DNA from: an uncultured Akkermansia sp. | GTDB lineage: Bacteria; Verrucomicrobiota; Verrucomicrobiia; Verrucomicrobiales; Akkermansiaceae | NCBI GenBank assembly: GCA_944390825.1 | Contig: CALXRG010000004.1 | Span: forward strand, 96,411 to 160,410 | Length of the DNA stretch: 64,000 bases | Direction: 5' to 3' | Shown: piece by piece, positions 1-7,740 of the stretch | How the letters are laid out: each line of letters opens with the position of its first letter | Numbering within the stretch: the stretch's first letter is position 1 | The notes under the pieces: model-generated | The model's input: only the letters and a program-made list of their open reading frames with translations | Told to the model about the DNA's origin: nothing | Databases searched by the model: none | Made by a program: the position numbers and the translations under genes

Positions 1-1731
1 CGCGTCGCCATCAGGGGCGACGACATGCCCTACCGCACGGGCGACCGGCTCACCGTGCTGGGAGAATACCAAGAGGTTCGCCCGCCGGCTGTGCCCGGCA
101 TGTTTGACACCGCTTCCTGGATGCGGGGAAAGGGAATCGTCGCTTCCTTGGCCCTCATCCACGCGGCCAAAACAGGCTACGACCACGGATGGTACGGCCT
201 GCTTGGCTATGCGGCAACCCTGCGGGAGCTGCTCGCTGACCGTCTGATGCCTTACGGTACCGAGGCTGACCCACGGCGCCAGGTACTCTGTGCCCTTGTT
301 CTGGGCGCACGGGACAGAGCCGAGCCAGACACTATGCTGGACTTCCGGCGCGGCGGTTGCCTCCATGCCTTTGCCGTCAGCGGACTCCACGTAGGACTGG
401 TGGCGCTGCTGCTCTGGCCCCTGTTCTATGCGCTCAGAGTACGCCCGCAAGTATCGCTTTGGCTTGTTCTCCTGCTCGTCGGTATCTACGTTCTCATGAC
501 AGGCGCTGCGCCACCAGCCGTGCGCGCATACATGATGTTGGCACTGGCCTTGCTGAGCATCAAGCTGAGACGCCAGCTCAGCTTGCTCAACGTCTGGAGC
601 AGTGCCGCCCTGGCAATCCTGCTTTTATCCCCCCATCAGCTGCACAATGCCGGGTTCCTGCTCTCCTTCCTCGTCTACGCCGGTATCTGCCTCGCGACCC
701 GTCATGCGCTTCGCGATACCCCCTGGTTTGGCCCCGATTCTTTCATTCCCTACACCATTATGACCCCATGGGAAATGCGCGTCCAATCCTGGGAGTTTGC
801 CCTGCGTGGCGTCGTGATGATTGCCTTCAGCGCCTGGCTCGTCTCCCTGCCGATTACAGCCTGTTACTTCCACACATTCAACAGCTACAGCTTCCTGACA
901 AATATTGCGATCACACCGATACTGCCCGTAGTCATGGCTTCCGGATTTGCCGTCATCCTGCTGGGCAACGTCCCCTATCTCGGAGCCCTGGCGCAAACTC
1001 TAGCCGAGCAAAGCAGCGGGGCCCTGATCGCCATCACCTCCTTTTTCGGCAGCTGGCCGGGCGCATATCTGCCCATAACCGAACCCGCCAAACCGCACGA
1101 GAGCATGGTGATGAATCTCGGCTTTGGGAAAAGCTCCACCATCCTGGGAAACCCTGGTTTGCTGATTGACGCAGGAAGCGAAAGCAGTGCCCGATGGATG
1201 GTAGAACCGGCCCTCTTCCACAGCGGATTTACCCCCGCCGCGCTGCTATCTACCCGGAACCTCGCCTCAGCCACAGGAGGAATTCCCCTGTTGCAGCAAA
1301 GTTGGCCGAGCATGCGCACCCTGCGACAGGCCGGTCACGCCGACAGCTCCCCCGTGACGCACATCAGCACCCCCTCCGGCCACTACACCATCTACGCTGC
1401 CCCCAGGCACCTCCCGACACGGCCAGCCGTGCATCAGTCCCCCGTCATCCTCTGGCGGCTCACAGGAGAGCAGGGGCCCCGCCGCCTGCTCTACATCGGG
1501 GATGCCGCCGCCGACACACTGGCCGCCGTGCCCCGGGAGAACAGGCGCGCCGAAGTCATCATCCTGGGCGCCAACAACATCATCCCCATTGATTGGGAAG
1601 CTCAGCTTGATTTCTCGGACACCCAGCTCATCATTCTGCTGCCGGCGGCCCGAGCCGCCGGGATCAAACCCGAAACCTTTGCTCCAATTCCCTGTTATGA
1701 GGTAGCAAAAGACAGCGTGCTGCGCTTTTAA
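1..1731 (+). CDS. ComEC/Rec2-family competence membrane protein, 5' end cut by the window
   Basis: The reading frame is open to base 1, so the gene starts upstream. ComEC forms the inner-membrane channel that carries single-stranded DNA into the cell during natural transformation. The visible N-terminus looks like the end of the DUF4131 region (a GD-x-L-x-V-x-G segment, then PGMFD). Next comes the competence domain with the family hallmark FAVSGLHVGL near base 370 and a run of hydrophobic segments to about base 1050. The C-terminal 190 residues match the beta-lactamase-like domain by position: LLIDAG near base 1160 and IGDA near 1495 remain, but the HxHxDH metal motif is replaced by a TRNLASATGG stretch and no HHGS motif follows. 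The family call is firm. DNA uptake and loss of nuclease activity are inferences. Confidence 0.85.
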   Translation, partial: RVAIRGDDMPYRTGDRLTVLGEYQEVRPPAVPGMFDTASWMRGKGIVASLALIHAAKTGYDHGWYGLLGYAATLRELLADRLMPYGTEADPRRQVLCALVLGARDRAEPDTMLDFRRGGCLHAFAVSGLHVGLVALLLWPLFYALRVRPQVSLWLVLLLVGIYVLMTGAAPPAVRAYMMLALALLSIKLRRQLSLLNVWSSAALAILLLSPHQLHNAGFLLSFLVYAGICLATRHALRDTPWFGPDSFIPYTIMTPWEMRVQSWEFALRGVVMIAFSAWLVSLPITACYFHTFNSYSFLTNIAITPILPVVMASGFAVILLGNVPYLGALAQTLAEQSSGALIAITSFFGSWPGAYLPITEPAKPHESMVMNLGFGKSSTILGNPGLLIDAGSESSARWMVEPALFHSGFTPAALLSTRNLASATGGIPLLQQSWPSMRTLRQAGHADSSPVTHISTPSGHYTIYAAPRHLPTRPAVHQSPVILWRLTGEQGPRRLLYIGDAAADTLAAVPRENRRAEVIILGANNIIPIDWEAQLDFSDTQLIILLPAARAAGIKPETFAPIPCYEVAKDSVLRF

Positions 1732-1772
1732 CCGGGCTTGTCAGAGGTTGCAGAATCACAGCAAGATTGTGC

Positions 1773-1801
1773 TTGACGGAAAGCCCCCTGTCAGGTAAGC
1801 T
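1773..1801 (+). promoter_or_regulatory. Candidate sigma-70 promoter for tpiA
   Basis: TTGACG at 1773-1778, a 17-base gap and TAAGCT at 1796-1801. Predicted start of transcription is near 1808, about 23 bases before the tpiA ATG. Confidence 0.5.
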
Positions 1802-1830
1802 ACGTGCGTCACAATAGACATCTGAAGACT

Positions 1831-2595
1831 ATGTCCCGTACACCCATCATTGCTGCTAACTGGAAAATGAACATGGGCCCGGCCGAAGCCAAGGCTTTCA
1901 TGGCCGCCCTGAAAGAGGAAATGACCTGCGAGTGCAAGGCCGTTGACAAGGTGATCGTACCTCCGTTCGTGACAATTCCCGCTGTCATGGAGGCTCTCAA
2001 TGGCTGCACCTGCGTTGGTGTGGGTGCTCAGGACGTGAGCGACCGCGATAACGGCGCCTTCACCGGCGAGATTTCCACGAGCATGCTCACGGAGCTGGGC
2101 TGCAAATACGTTGTGCTCGGTCACAGTGAGCGCCGCCAGTACCATGGCGAGACCAACGCATACATTAACCGCAAGATCAAGAAGGCTCTCGCAGCCGGCC
2201 TGATTCCCATCTACTGCATTGGTGAGACGCTGGAGCAGCGTCAAGGCGGTCAGCTGGAAGCCGTGCTCAGTTCCCAAGTGGTAGAGGGCCTGGAAGGCCT
2301 TACGCCCGAGCAGGTTGGCGGTCTCGTGATCGCCTACGAGCCGGTGTGGGCCATTGGCACGGGCGTGACTGCCTCTGCGGCAGATGCCCAGGCTGCCCAT
2401 GCGTTCATCCGCGGTGTGATTGCCAAGACCTTTGGCCAGGAAGCCGCAGACAAGGTACGTCTCCAGTACGGCGGCTCAGTGAAGCCCGGCAACGCAGCTG
2501 AACTGATGAGCCAGCCCGACATCGATGGTGCCCTCGTGGGTGGTGCCGCACTGAAGGCCGATTCCTTCGCTGCTATCATCAAGGCTTCCCTGTAA
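1831..2595 (+). CDS. tpiA: Triose-phosphate isomerase
   Basis: Interconverts dihydroxyacetone phosphate and glyceraldehyde 3-phosphate in glycolysis and gluconeogenesis, in the cytoplasm. The 254-residue protein has the normal length and all catalytic landmarks: AANWKMN with Lys12, LGHSERR with His98, AYEPVWAIGTG with Glu170 (the general base), and YGGSVKP in the phosphate-binding loop. I chose the ATG at 1831 because MSRTPIIAANWKMN is the standard N-terminus; an in-frame upstream start at 1804 would add nine residues and sit on the predicted transcription start. It is a single-gene unit with its own promoter and terminator. Confidence 0.97.
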   Translation: MSRTPIIAANWKMNMGPAEAKAFMAALKEEMTCECKAVDKVIVPPFVTIPAVMEALNGCTCVGVGAQDVSDRDNGAFTGEISTSMLTELGCKYVVLGHSERRQYHGETNAYINRKIKKALAAGLIPIYCIGETLEQRQGGQLEAVLSSQVVEGLEGLTPEQVGGLVIAYEPVWAIGTGVTASAADAQAAHAFIRGVIAKTFGQEAADKVRLQYGGSVKPGNAAELMSQPDIDGALVGGAALKADSFAAIIKASL

Positions 2596-2620
2596 GCATT
2601 TTTTCTCCCGATTTAACTGC

Positions 2621-2653
2621 CCCCGCAGTTCCCCGTGAGCTGCGGGGTTTTCT
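2621..2653 (+). terminator. Rho-independent terminator of tpiA
   Basis: Eight-base-pair stem CCCCGCAG (2621-2628) with CTGCGGGG (2640-2647), 11-base loop, followed directly by TTTTCT. It lies 25 bases after the tpiA stop. Confidence 0.8.
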
Positions 2654-2828
2654 GTGCGGCAGGGACGTCTGAATTCCAATAGCAGAACCACACAGGAACT
2701 CGCCACGGAACGAAACAGCGGTAGGCGTCCTGTGACTACCCAAGGACATGCCATTTGACGCTAACGCAAATCAAGTGACCTTAACGTGCTGTTTTGAACC
2801 CCAAAACGCAGTTTTTTTACATGCAGGC

Positions 2829-2857
2829 TTGACTTCTCGGATATAATACGATAGTAT
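2829..2857 (+). promoter_or_regulatory. Promoter of tRNA-Ala
   Basis: TTGACT at 2829-2834, 17 bases, TAGTAT at 2852-2857. A perfect TATAAT at 2842-2847 lies inside the gap but has no -35 box at the right distance. The tRNA begins about 27 bases after the predicted transcription start. Confidence 0.55.
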
Positions 2858-2891
2858 CTGCGCGTTCCCGGCGGGAATACGCATATTGCGC

Positions 2892-2964
2892 GGGGTATTA
2901 GCTCAGTTGGTAGAGCGCCTCAATGGCATTGAGGAGGTCAGCGGTTCGAACCCGCTATGCTCCA
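2892..2964 (+). tRNA. tRNA-Ala, anticodon GGC
   Basis: All four arms fold. The acceptor is GGGGTAT with ATGCTCC (two G-U pairs) and the D stem is GCTC/GAGC with AGTTGGTA in the loop. The anticodon stem CCTCA/TGAGG holds loop ATGGCAT with anticodon GGC (reads GCC and GCU alanine codons). The T arm is AGCGG-TTCGAAC-CCGCT. The 3' CCA is not encoded after the discriminator A, so it must be added enzymatically. The gene is single, with its own promoter and terminator. Confidence 0.95.
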
Positions 2965-2977
2965 CTCCCTGATATGG

Positions 2978-3018
2978 CAGGCGGTTGATTCGTTGCAGAT
3001 CAATCGCCTGTTTCGTTT
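2978..3018 (+). terminator. Terminator of tRNA-Ala
   Basis: Twelve-pair stem, with one G-U, between 2978-2989 (CAGGCGGTTGAT) and 2999-3010 (ATCAATCGCCTG), loop of nine, followed by TTTCGTTTGG. It lies 14 bases after the tRNA. Confidence 0.75.
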
Positions 3019-3096
3019 GGTATGAGAGGGGGGATGAGATAAGCACTATGGGGGAGAGACTCCTTGTTATCCCTTCGTCTTAGCCAGGATGGTGTG

Positions 3097-3780
3097 TTAA
3101 GCGGTTGTTGGTGTGTGCCGGTGTGATTCCCGGATTTTCTGGGCGGCTTTGTGCCGTACGGCATCGGGGAGGGGGCTGCCGGTGTCCTGCAGAAGAGGTG
3201 TGCCCAGCTCGGGGTAGCGCAGGTAGAGTTCGCAGCAGCACCACGCGGCCGCCATGATGGCGTAATAGCCGTCGGCTTGTACGTGTGCGAGGCTTTCCGC
3301 TACGTGGGGTGCCCATGCGGGGTCGGGGAGGTAGTGCATGAGTAGGCATACGATGCCGAGGCGGGCGGTGTATTGCTGCCGGGAGCGAATGCGGGTTTGG
3401 AGCCAGGGTAGGACGGTTTCCCGGTGTGAGCGCATGAAGCGGTAGGTGGCGCAGCAGGAATCGCAGATGCTCCAGTTGGTGACCAGGGGGATGAAGCGTT
3501 CCAGCATGTCCAGCCTTTCTTCCAGGGAGAGGTCACGGATGTAGCCGGGCAGCATGCCCCGCAGCATGGTTTCTTCCATCCAGTGTGGTGTGCTTTCATC
3601 CGAGAGGTAGTGCTGCCAGGCAGGCGTGTCTTTTGCCAGTTGTCTGGCGAGTTGGCGCAGGGCTGGCAGGCGGACGCCGAGCAGGGGCATGCCTCCCGGG
3701 ATGAGGGAGGCTGCAAAGTCTCGGTAGCTTGGCTCGGCCAGTGCCTGAAGTTGCCGGATGATGGAGTGGCTGGAGGTCAT
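3097..3780 (-). CDS. DNA alkylation repair protein, AlkD/HEAT-like family
   Basis: This 227-residue protein matches the AlkD-like DNA glycosylase family (PF08713), whose HEAT-like helical repeats wrap alkylated DNA and remove N3- and N7-alkylpurines. Support comes from the NWSICDSC segment near residue 102, the conserved ADGYYAIMAAAW stretch near residue 170, and the helical repeat pattern throughout. The start codon overlaps the stop of the upstream ogt gene by four bases, so the two are probably co-translated. That makes a two-gene unit for alkylation damage: ogt reverses O6 adducts, this enzyme excises base adducts. Substrate preference is inferred from the family. Confidence 0.85.
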   Translation of the reverse strand: MTSSHSIIRQLQALAEPSYRDFAASLIPGGMPLLGVRLPALRQLARQLAKDTPAWQHYLSDESTPHWMEETMLRGMLPGYIRDLSLEERLDMLERFIPLVTNWSICDSCCATYRFMRSHRETVLPWLQTRIRSRQQYTARLGIVCLLMHYLPDPAWAPHVAESLAHVQADGYYAIMAAAWCCCELYLRYPELGTPLLQDTGSPLPDAVRHKAAQKIRESHRHTPTTA

Positions 3781-4256
3781 GCGTTGGCGGCTTCAAGGTG
3801 GAGGAGGTAGCGTTTCAAGGGGGTGCCTCCACGGTATTGCCCCGGGCAGGACAGGGTGCCGCGTGCCGGAAGAACCCGGTGACAGGGAATGAGAATGGGG
3901 AGCGGATTATGGGAGCAGACTCGTGCAGCGGTGCGCGGGGGCCCCAGTGCTTTGTAGGTGGTGGTGGTACCGTAGCGAATAGAGCAGAGGTCGCGGCGGA
4001 TGCGCTCCTGGAGCGGAGTGCTGCGGTGGGGTGCCAGTGGCAGTTCAAATTGTCTGAGTTGTCCGGCGAAGTAGGCGGAAAGTTGGTTCAGGGCCTCCCC
4101 GGCGAGCGGGTGCTCGCGCGGGTCGCGGATGACGGTGTGCTGTGTTTCCCCAAGGGGCAGGGGGCTTTCATTGGGGAGCCAGAGACGGCAGATCCGGTTG
4201 CTTTCGATGCTTAGCACGAGGCATCCGATACGGGTGTGGATCCCATAGTTTTCCAT
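3777..4256 (-). CDS. ogt: Methylated-DNA-protein-cysteine S-methyltransferase
   Basis: Transfers the alkyl group from O6-alkylguanine in DNA to its own cysteine, a single-use repair reaction. The 159-residue protein has the family layout: a variable N-terminal domain, then a YKALGPPRTAARV segment (the DNA-binding helix region), NP-x-P, and the active-site motif IPCHRVL with the acceptor cysteine near residue 124, ending in the GGTPLKRYLL-x-LE tail. The usual RAVGxA sequence before the NP is altered to RVCSHNP, but the catalytic motif is intact. It overlaps the downstream alkD-like gene by four bases. No N-terminal Ada metal-cysteine domain is present, so it is not a self-inducing regulator. 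Confidence 0.9.
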   Translation of the reverse strand: MENYGIHTRIGCLVLSIESNRICRLWLPNESPLPLGETQHTVIRDPREHPLAGEALNQLSAYFAGQLRQFELPLAPHRSTPLQERIRRDLCSIRYGTTTTYKALGPPRTAARVCSHNPLPILIPCHRVLPARGTLSCPGQYRGGTPLKRYLLHLEAANA

Positions 4257-4313
4257 GGCAGCAGGGGCTTGGGGTGGGTGATACGCTGCTTCCTTCCTTC
4301 CCCCGATGGGGTG

Positions 4314-5792
4314 TTACACTTCAGTCTTTTCCTGTTGGTTTCCTCGCTGTTTGATGACGCGTCTTGCCAGGTAGAGGGGCAGTCCAAACACGAGAATCAG
4401 CAGCAGGGGGATGAAGACGAAGAAGTAAAGATTGAGGTAGAGCTGGCAGGTGCTGTCGCCGAGTTCACGGCCTTTGATCCACCATTGGTATGTCAGCGTG
4501 GGGTCCCAGGTCAGCCCGGAGAAGGGACTGAGGTGCAGAAGCCCGCGCTTCGCCATGGCAGCAGCGCAGTTGGCATCGCTGGCTTGCACAATCCAGTGGT
4601 TGGCCAGCTCGGTTTCTCCCTGCTCGCGGTAGAAATCCGCCAGCATCCGGCAGGCGTCGCCGTCCTGGTACCTGGCAACAGCCACCTGCAGGTAGCGCAG
4701 TGCCAAGTCGGTGTCCTGCTCAATGCCTTCGCCCCCTTTCAGCAGGATTTCGGCTGCTGCTGTCAGGGCTTGGGGCTGCGCCATGCTGGCCGCCTGGCGG
4801 TAGTAGCTGAGGGATTCCGCAAGTTTGCCGTCGCGGCGCAGGATGTCGGCCTTGTGGCAGATGGCACTCGGGTTGTTGGCCTTGGCTGCTATGTCGAGGT
4901 ACTTGGTGGCGTCGGGGTTGTGTTCATCCACTCCTTCCCCGGGGCGTGCTGTGCCGTCGAGGTTCATGTGGTAGCAGGCAAGCATGTAGGCCATGGTTCC
5001 GTCGCCTGTGCTGTCGACCAGGCGGCGGGCGTATTCCATGGCTTTGGCTTTGTCGGCGGGGACGCCGTCGCCATCGGTGTAGGCCTTGAACAGGCTGGTC
5101 AGGGCCCACTGGCTTCCGGCGTCAGCCGCGCGGTTGAGTTTGTCCAGACCGGTTGCTGCGTTGGCGGCAGTGCCTTCGCCTTTGAGCTCCATGAAGCCCT
5201 GCCAGTAGAGTGCTTCCAGATCCTGCGGATCCCGGGATGCCCGATCGCTGTAGGTTCGGTACGCTTGGGCAAAGGCTTCCCGGGATTTATCCCGCTGACC
5301 GGATTCCCTGTAGGCTTCGCCAAGAATGTAGCTGGCCCGCACATCTCCGTGATCGGCTGCCATGCGGAACCAGCGGTTGGCTTCCTCCCGGTCCGGCGGG
5401 GTGTACTGCCCGCCCTGCCAGTACATGCCGCCAAGTGTGAGCATGGAAGGCACATCGCCGTTTTCTGCTTTGGCCCGCAGGAGGTCGAGGTACTTTTGGG
5501 CCCAGGCCCGGGCTTGGGTAAAGTGGTTGCCGGTGAGGTAGTTTTCTGCCAGCCGCCGTGCAGCCTCGGGTTTGCCCTGGGCTGCTTCCCGCTTGAGCCC
5601 CTCAAGGTAGCCTTCCAGCCTGGCGTCATCAGACCGGTAGGCTGGATCCGAAAGAAGGGGGGAGTTCCCGGCCGGCGTTGCTTCGGCTGTTGCCGGGGCA
5701 ACCGCGGCTTCAGGCGTTGTGGAGGCGGGGGCATCCTGAGCTTGCAGAGGAAGCAGGCTCAGTGCTATCAGAGGCAGAAAACGGGTGTTCAT
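4314..5792 (-). CDS. Sel1/TPR-repeat protein with signal peptide and C-terminal membrane anchor
   Basis: This 492-residue protein begins with a signal peptide (MNTRFLPLIALSLLPLQAQ). An Ala/Pro/Thr-rich linker follows, then a long array of helical Sel1-like repeats from about residue 70 to 430 (for example ADHGDVRASYILGEAY and GDGVPADKAKAMEYARR). A single hydrophobic helix at about residues 453-475 precedes a basic cytoplasmic-type tail. The array therefore lies outside the cytoplasm, anchored at its C-terminus. Sel1 repeats mediate protein-protein contacts; no catalytic motif is visible and I do not assign a function. It lies 28 bases after rluB and 57 before ogt on the same strand, so co-transcription is possible. 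Confidence 0.75.
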   Translation of the reverse strand: MNTRFLPLIALSLLPLQAQDAPASTTPEAAVAPATAEATPAGNSPLLSDPAYRSDDARLEGYLEGLKREAAQGKPEAARRLAENYLTGNHFTQARAWAQKYLDLLRAKAENGDVPSMLTLGGMYWQGGQYTPPDREEANRWFRMAADHGDVRASYILGEAYRESGQRDKSREAFAQAYRTYSDRASRDPQDLEALYWQGFMELKGEGTAANAATGLDKLNRAADAGSQWALTSLFKAYTDGDGVPADKAKAMEYARRLVDSTGDGTMAYMLACYHMNLDGTARPGEGVDEHNPDATKYLDIAAKANNPSAICHKADILRRDGKLAESLSYYRQAASMAQPQALTAAAEILLKGGEGIEQDTDLALRYLQVAVARYQDGDACRMLADFYREQGETELANHWIVQASDANCAAAMAKRGLLHLSPFSGLTWDPTLTYQWWIKGRELGDSTCQLYLNLYFFVFIPLLLILVFGLPLYLARRVIKQRGNQQEKTEV

Positions 5793-5819
5793 GGCTTTGA
5801 TGTATGGGTGGAGAAGACC

Positions 5820-7238
5820 TCACTCGCCGCGGCTGTAGGGGCGGCGGTTGCTGCTGGGACGGAAGTTCTTGTGGGTTCCAAAGCTGGGACGCTCGCTGAA
5901 GCTTTTTCGTTCACCCCGCTGACGCGATGAAGCACCAACTGGGCTTGAGCCCTCTCTGCGCGGGCTGAAGCTGCGGCGTTCCCCGCGGAAGTTACTGTCC
6001 CGGCGTCCTGCGAAGTTGCCTTCGCGCCGTCCGCCGAAGCTGCGGCGTTCGTTGAAGCTGCCTTCACGCTGCTCACCGAAGCCGCGGCGTTCCCCGCGGA
6101 AGTCTCCCCCGCGTTGCCCGCCAAAGCCGTGGTGCGCTCTGCGGAAGCCTCTCCCGTGCTGCTCTGTGCTGTCGCGCCGTTCGCTGCGGAAAGCACCTTC
6201 GCGTCGCTCACTGAAGTTGTGTCTCGGCCCAAAGGGACGATGCCTGTCAGCGCTGAAACGGCGGTCGTTGTCACGTGCTGCGCGAGGGGCCCGGCCGAAG
6301 GGACGGCGTCCTTCCGTCCGCTCGGGTTCGAAGCCCTCGCTGTCATCAAACTTGGTGGCTGAGCCAAGTGCCTCTTCCTCCGTTTCGAAATCAGCCGGGT
6401 TAAAGATGTAGTCGGAGTCGTCGTCCTCTGTTGCAGCAGGTTTGCCGGTGTCGGGGGCGGGACGGGGTTTGAATGCCTGATTAACACCGATCAGGCCTTT
6501 GCGCCGTCTTGGGTTGGTCGTGGCCAGTTCAATTTGCTCAGGGGTGAGTAGTTCGGTGCGGCCTGGCTCCAGATCACCACCCCACAGGGAACCGATGCGG
6601 ACGCGTACCAGTTTGCGGACGCGCAGCCCCAGGCAGGCGAACATCTGGCGCACCTGCCGCTTCAGTCCCTGCTCCAGCACCACGCAGGCGCGACGCGCGG
6701 AGAGTCGGGAGATGTATTTGGCTTTGGCCTGGCCCTCGGGGATGCGCACCCCTTTGAGCAGCTGGATGAGCACGCTGTTGTCGAAGGCCTGGTCAAGGGT
6801 GACCCAGTATTCCTTCTCAATGCCGCCACTCGGGTGGGAAATCTTTTGGCTCAGGGTGCCACTGTTGGTAAAGAGGAGCAAGCCCTCACTGTCGGCATCA
6901 AGTCTGCCTACATAGTTGACGTAGCGGTATTTGGCCGGCAGCAGGTCGTAGACTGTGCCGATGGCTCCCTGGCTTTCGCGGCTGCATACAAAGCCGCGCG
7001 GTTTATTGAGCAGCAGCACAACCTCTTCTTTTGGGGTGGCATGGCGCCCATCGACTTTTACGAAGTCGGATGGCATCACGCGCAGGCCGGGGGTATCGAC
7101 TACCTTGCCGTTGACTTCCACCCGGCCTTCTGCGATGAGACGGTCGGCGGCGCGGCGGGATTCGTACCCGCAGGACGCCAGAAACTTGTTGAGTCGCACG
7201 CTGCCTTCCGGCGCGGCGGGGTATTCATTCTCTTGCAT
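5820..7238 (-). CDS. rluB: RNA pseudouridine synthase, RsuA/RluB family, with long Arg/Gly-rich tail
   Basis: Isomerises a uridine in rRNA to pseudouridine. Residues 14-60 form an S4 RNA-binding domain (RLNKFLASCGYESRRAADRLI). The catalytic motif GRLDADSEGL lies at residues 111-120 with Asp114 as nucleophile, and the conserved GLKRQVRQMFACLGLRVRKL segment lies near residue 197. RluB is the best guess within the family, with 23S rRNA position 2605 as likely target; RluE/F and RsuA are alternatives. From about residue 300 to 472 the protein is a low-complexity tail of repeated Arg-Arg-x-Ser-Phe-Gly and Arg-Arg-Glu-Gly units, strongly basic and probably disordered. Family members are normally about 250-300 residues, so the tail adds more than half again. 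Confidence 0.85.
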   Translation of the reverse strand: MQENEYPAAPEGSVRLNKFLASCGYESRRAADRLIAEGRVEVNGKVVDTPGLRVMPSDFVKVDGRHATPKEEVVLLLNKPRGFVCSRESQGAIGTVYDLLPAKYRYVNYVGRLDADSEGLLLFTNSGTLSQKISHPSGGIEKEYWVTLDQAFDNSVLIQLLKGVRIPEGQAKAKYISRLSARRACVVLEQGLKRQVRQMFACLGLRVRKLVRVRIGSLWGGDLEPGRTELLTPEQIELATTNPRRRKGLIGVNQAFKPRPAPDTGKPAATEDDDSDYIFNPADFETEEEALGSATKFDDSEGFEPERTEGRRPFGRAPRAARDNDRRFSADRHRPFGPRHNFSERREGAFRSERRDSTEQHGRGFRRAHHGFGGQRGGDFRGERRGFGEQREGSFNERRSFGGRREGNFAGRRDSNFRGERRSFSPRREGSSPVGASSRQRGERKSFSERPSFGTHKNFRPSSNRRPYSRGE

Positions 7239-7316
7239 TGCTTTGTTGTGGGATGGTGAAGCCCTGACAGGGCTGTTCAGAGCGTGTCTGGTGAAGGGGA
7301 ATATGACTTGAACAAA

Positions 7317-7349
7317 GAAGCCTCTCGGTGTCAGGTACCGCGAGGCTTC
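7317..7349 (-). terminator. Candidate terminator after the small basic protein gene
   Basis: GAAGCCTC (7317-7324) pairs with GAGGCTTC (7342-7349). An inner CGGT/ACCG helix lies beyond a single mismatch. Read on the minus strand the hairpin is followed by TTTGTT. Confidence 0.6.
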
Positions 7350-7395
7350 AAAAATCGTTGTACGGGGGATGCCCGGACGAGTGTCGGTGCCGCTA

Positions 7396-7551
7396 TCAGG
7401 ACTCGAACTTCGTCTTGGGCAGGCCGATCGGGCTCTGGCCCTGCTTCCACTGGCCGCGTTCCTTCATGAGTTTGACACGCTCAAAACGCTTGAGAACAGA
7501 ACGTTTGCCGCCGACGGTACCAGTAGCTTTCAATGTGGAGTGCTTGGACAT
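7396..7551 (-). CDS. Small basic protein of the Verrucomicrobia/Chlamydiae group
   Basis: A 51-residue, very basic protein starting MSKHSTLKATGTVGGKRSVL and ending GLPKTKFES. I recognise it as the short family described as 'small basic protein' in Verrucomicrobia and Chlamydiae (TIGR04137, from memory); its function is not established, and composition and size suggest RNA or ribosome binding. The longer open frame runs upstream to 7668, but the start at 7551 fits the family N-terminus and lies about 49 bases after a strong promoter. It is monocistronic, flanked by two hairpins. It is the best lineage marker in this window. Confidence 0.85.
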   Translation of the reverse strand: MSKHSTLKATGTVGGKRSVLKRFERVKLMKERGQWKQGQSPIGLPKTKFES

Positions 7552-7606
7552 ATCTTGTATTGGTTGTAAAGGTTTATCCCGCATCCCTGCGGGGTGGTGG
7601 TCGCAA

Positions 7607-7635
7607 CTTATACTCTTCTTTCGTCCAAATTGCAA
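7607..7635 (-). promoter_or_regulatory. Strong promoter of the small basic protein gene
   Basis: On the minus strand TTGCAA (7630-7635), 17 bases, TATAAG (7607-7612). Transcription would start near 7600, leaving a leader of about 49 bases that contains a small hairpin, CCCGCA/TGCGGG at 7578-7593. Confidence 0.65.
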
Positions 7636-7666
7636 GCCAAATTTCTGCTTTTTTGGGGTTGAAGAC

Positions 7667-7699
7667 AAAAAAACGGGCGAAGCGGTGTGCTTCGCCCGT
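7667..7699 (-). terminator. Rho-independent terminator of the AspT-like transporter gene
   Basis: Perfect 11-base-pair stem between 7673-7683 and 7689-7699 with a five-base loop, followed on the minus strand by seven T residues (7667-7673). It lies 42 bases after the stop codon. Confidence 0.9.
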
Positions 7700-7740
7700 G
7701 GAAGGTACTGTGGGTAGACGCCGGCTCAAGCGGCGCGGCG

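Noticed and set aside
4236..5930. Long plus-strand frame of 564 codons
   Set aside because: It is the antisense shadow of the Sel1-repeat gene and rluB end; no start context, composition is repetitive Gly/Val/Phe.
6016..6487. Overlapping Arg/Ser-rich and Ala/Ser-rich frames
   Set aside because: They are other-frame readings of the repetitive rluB tail and have no independent support.
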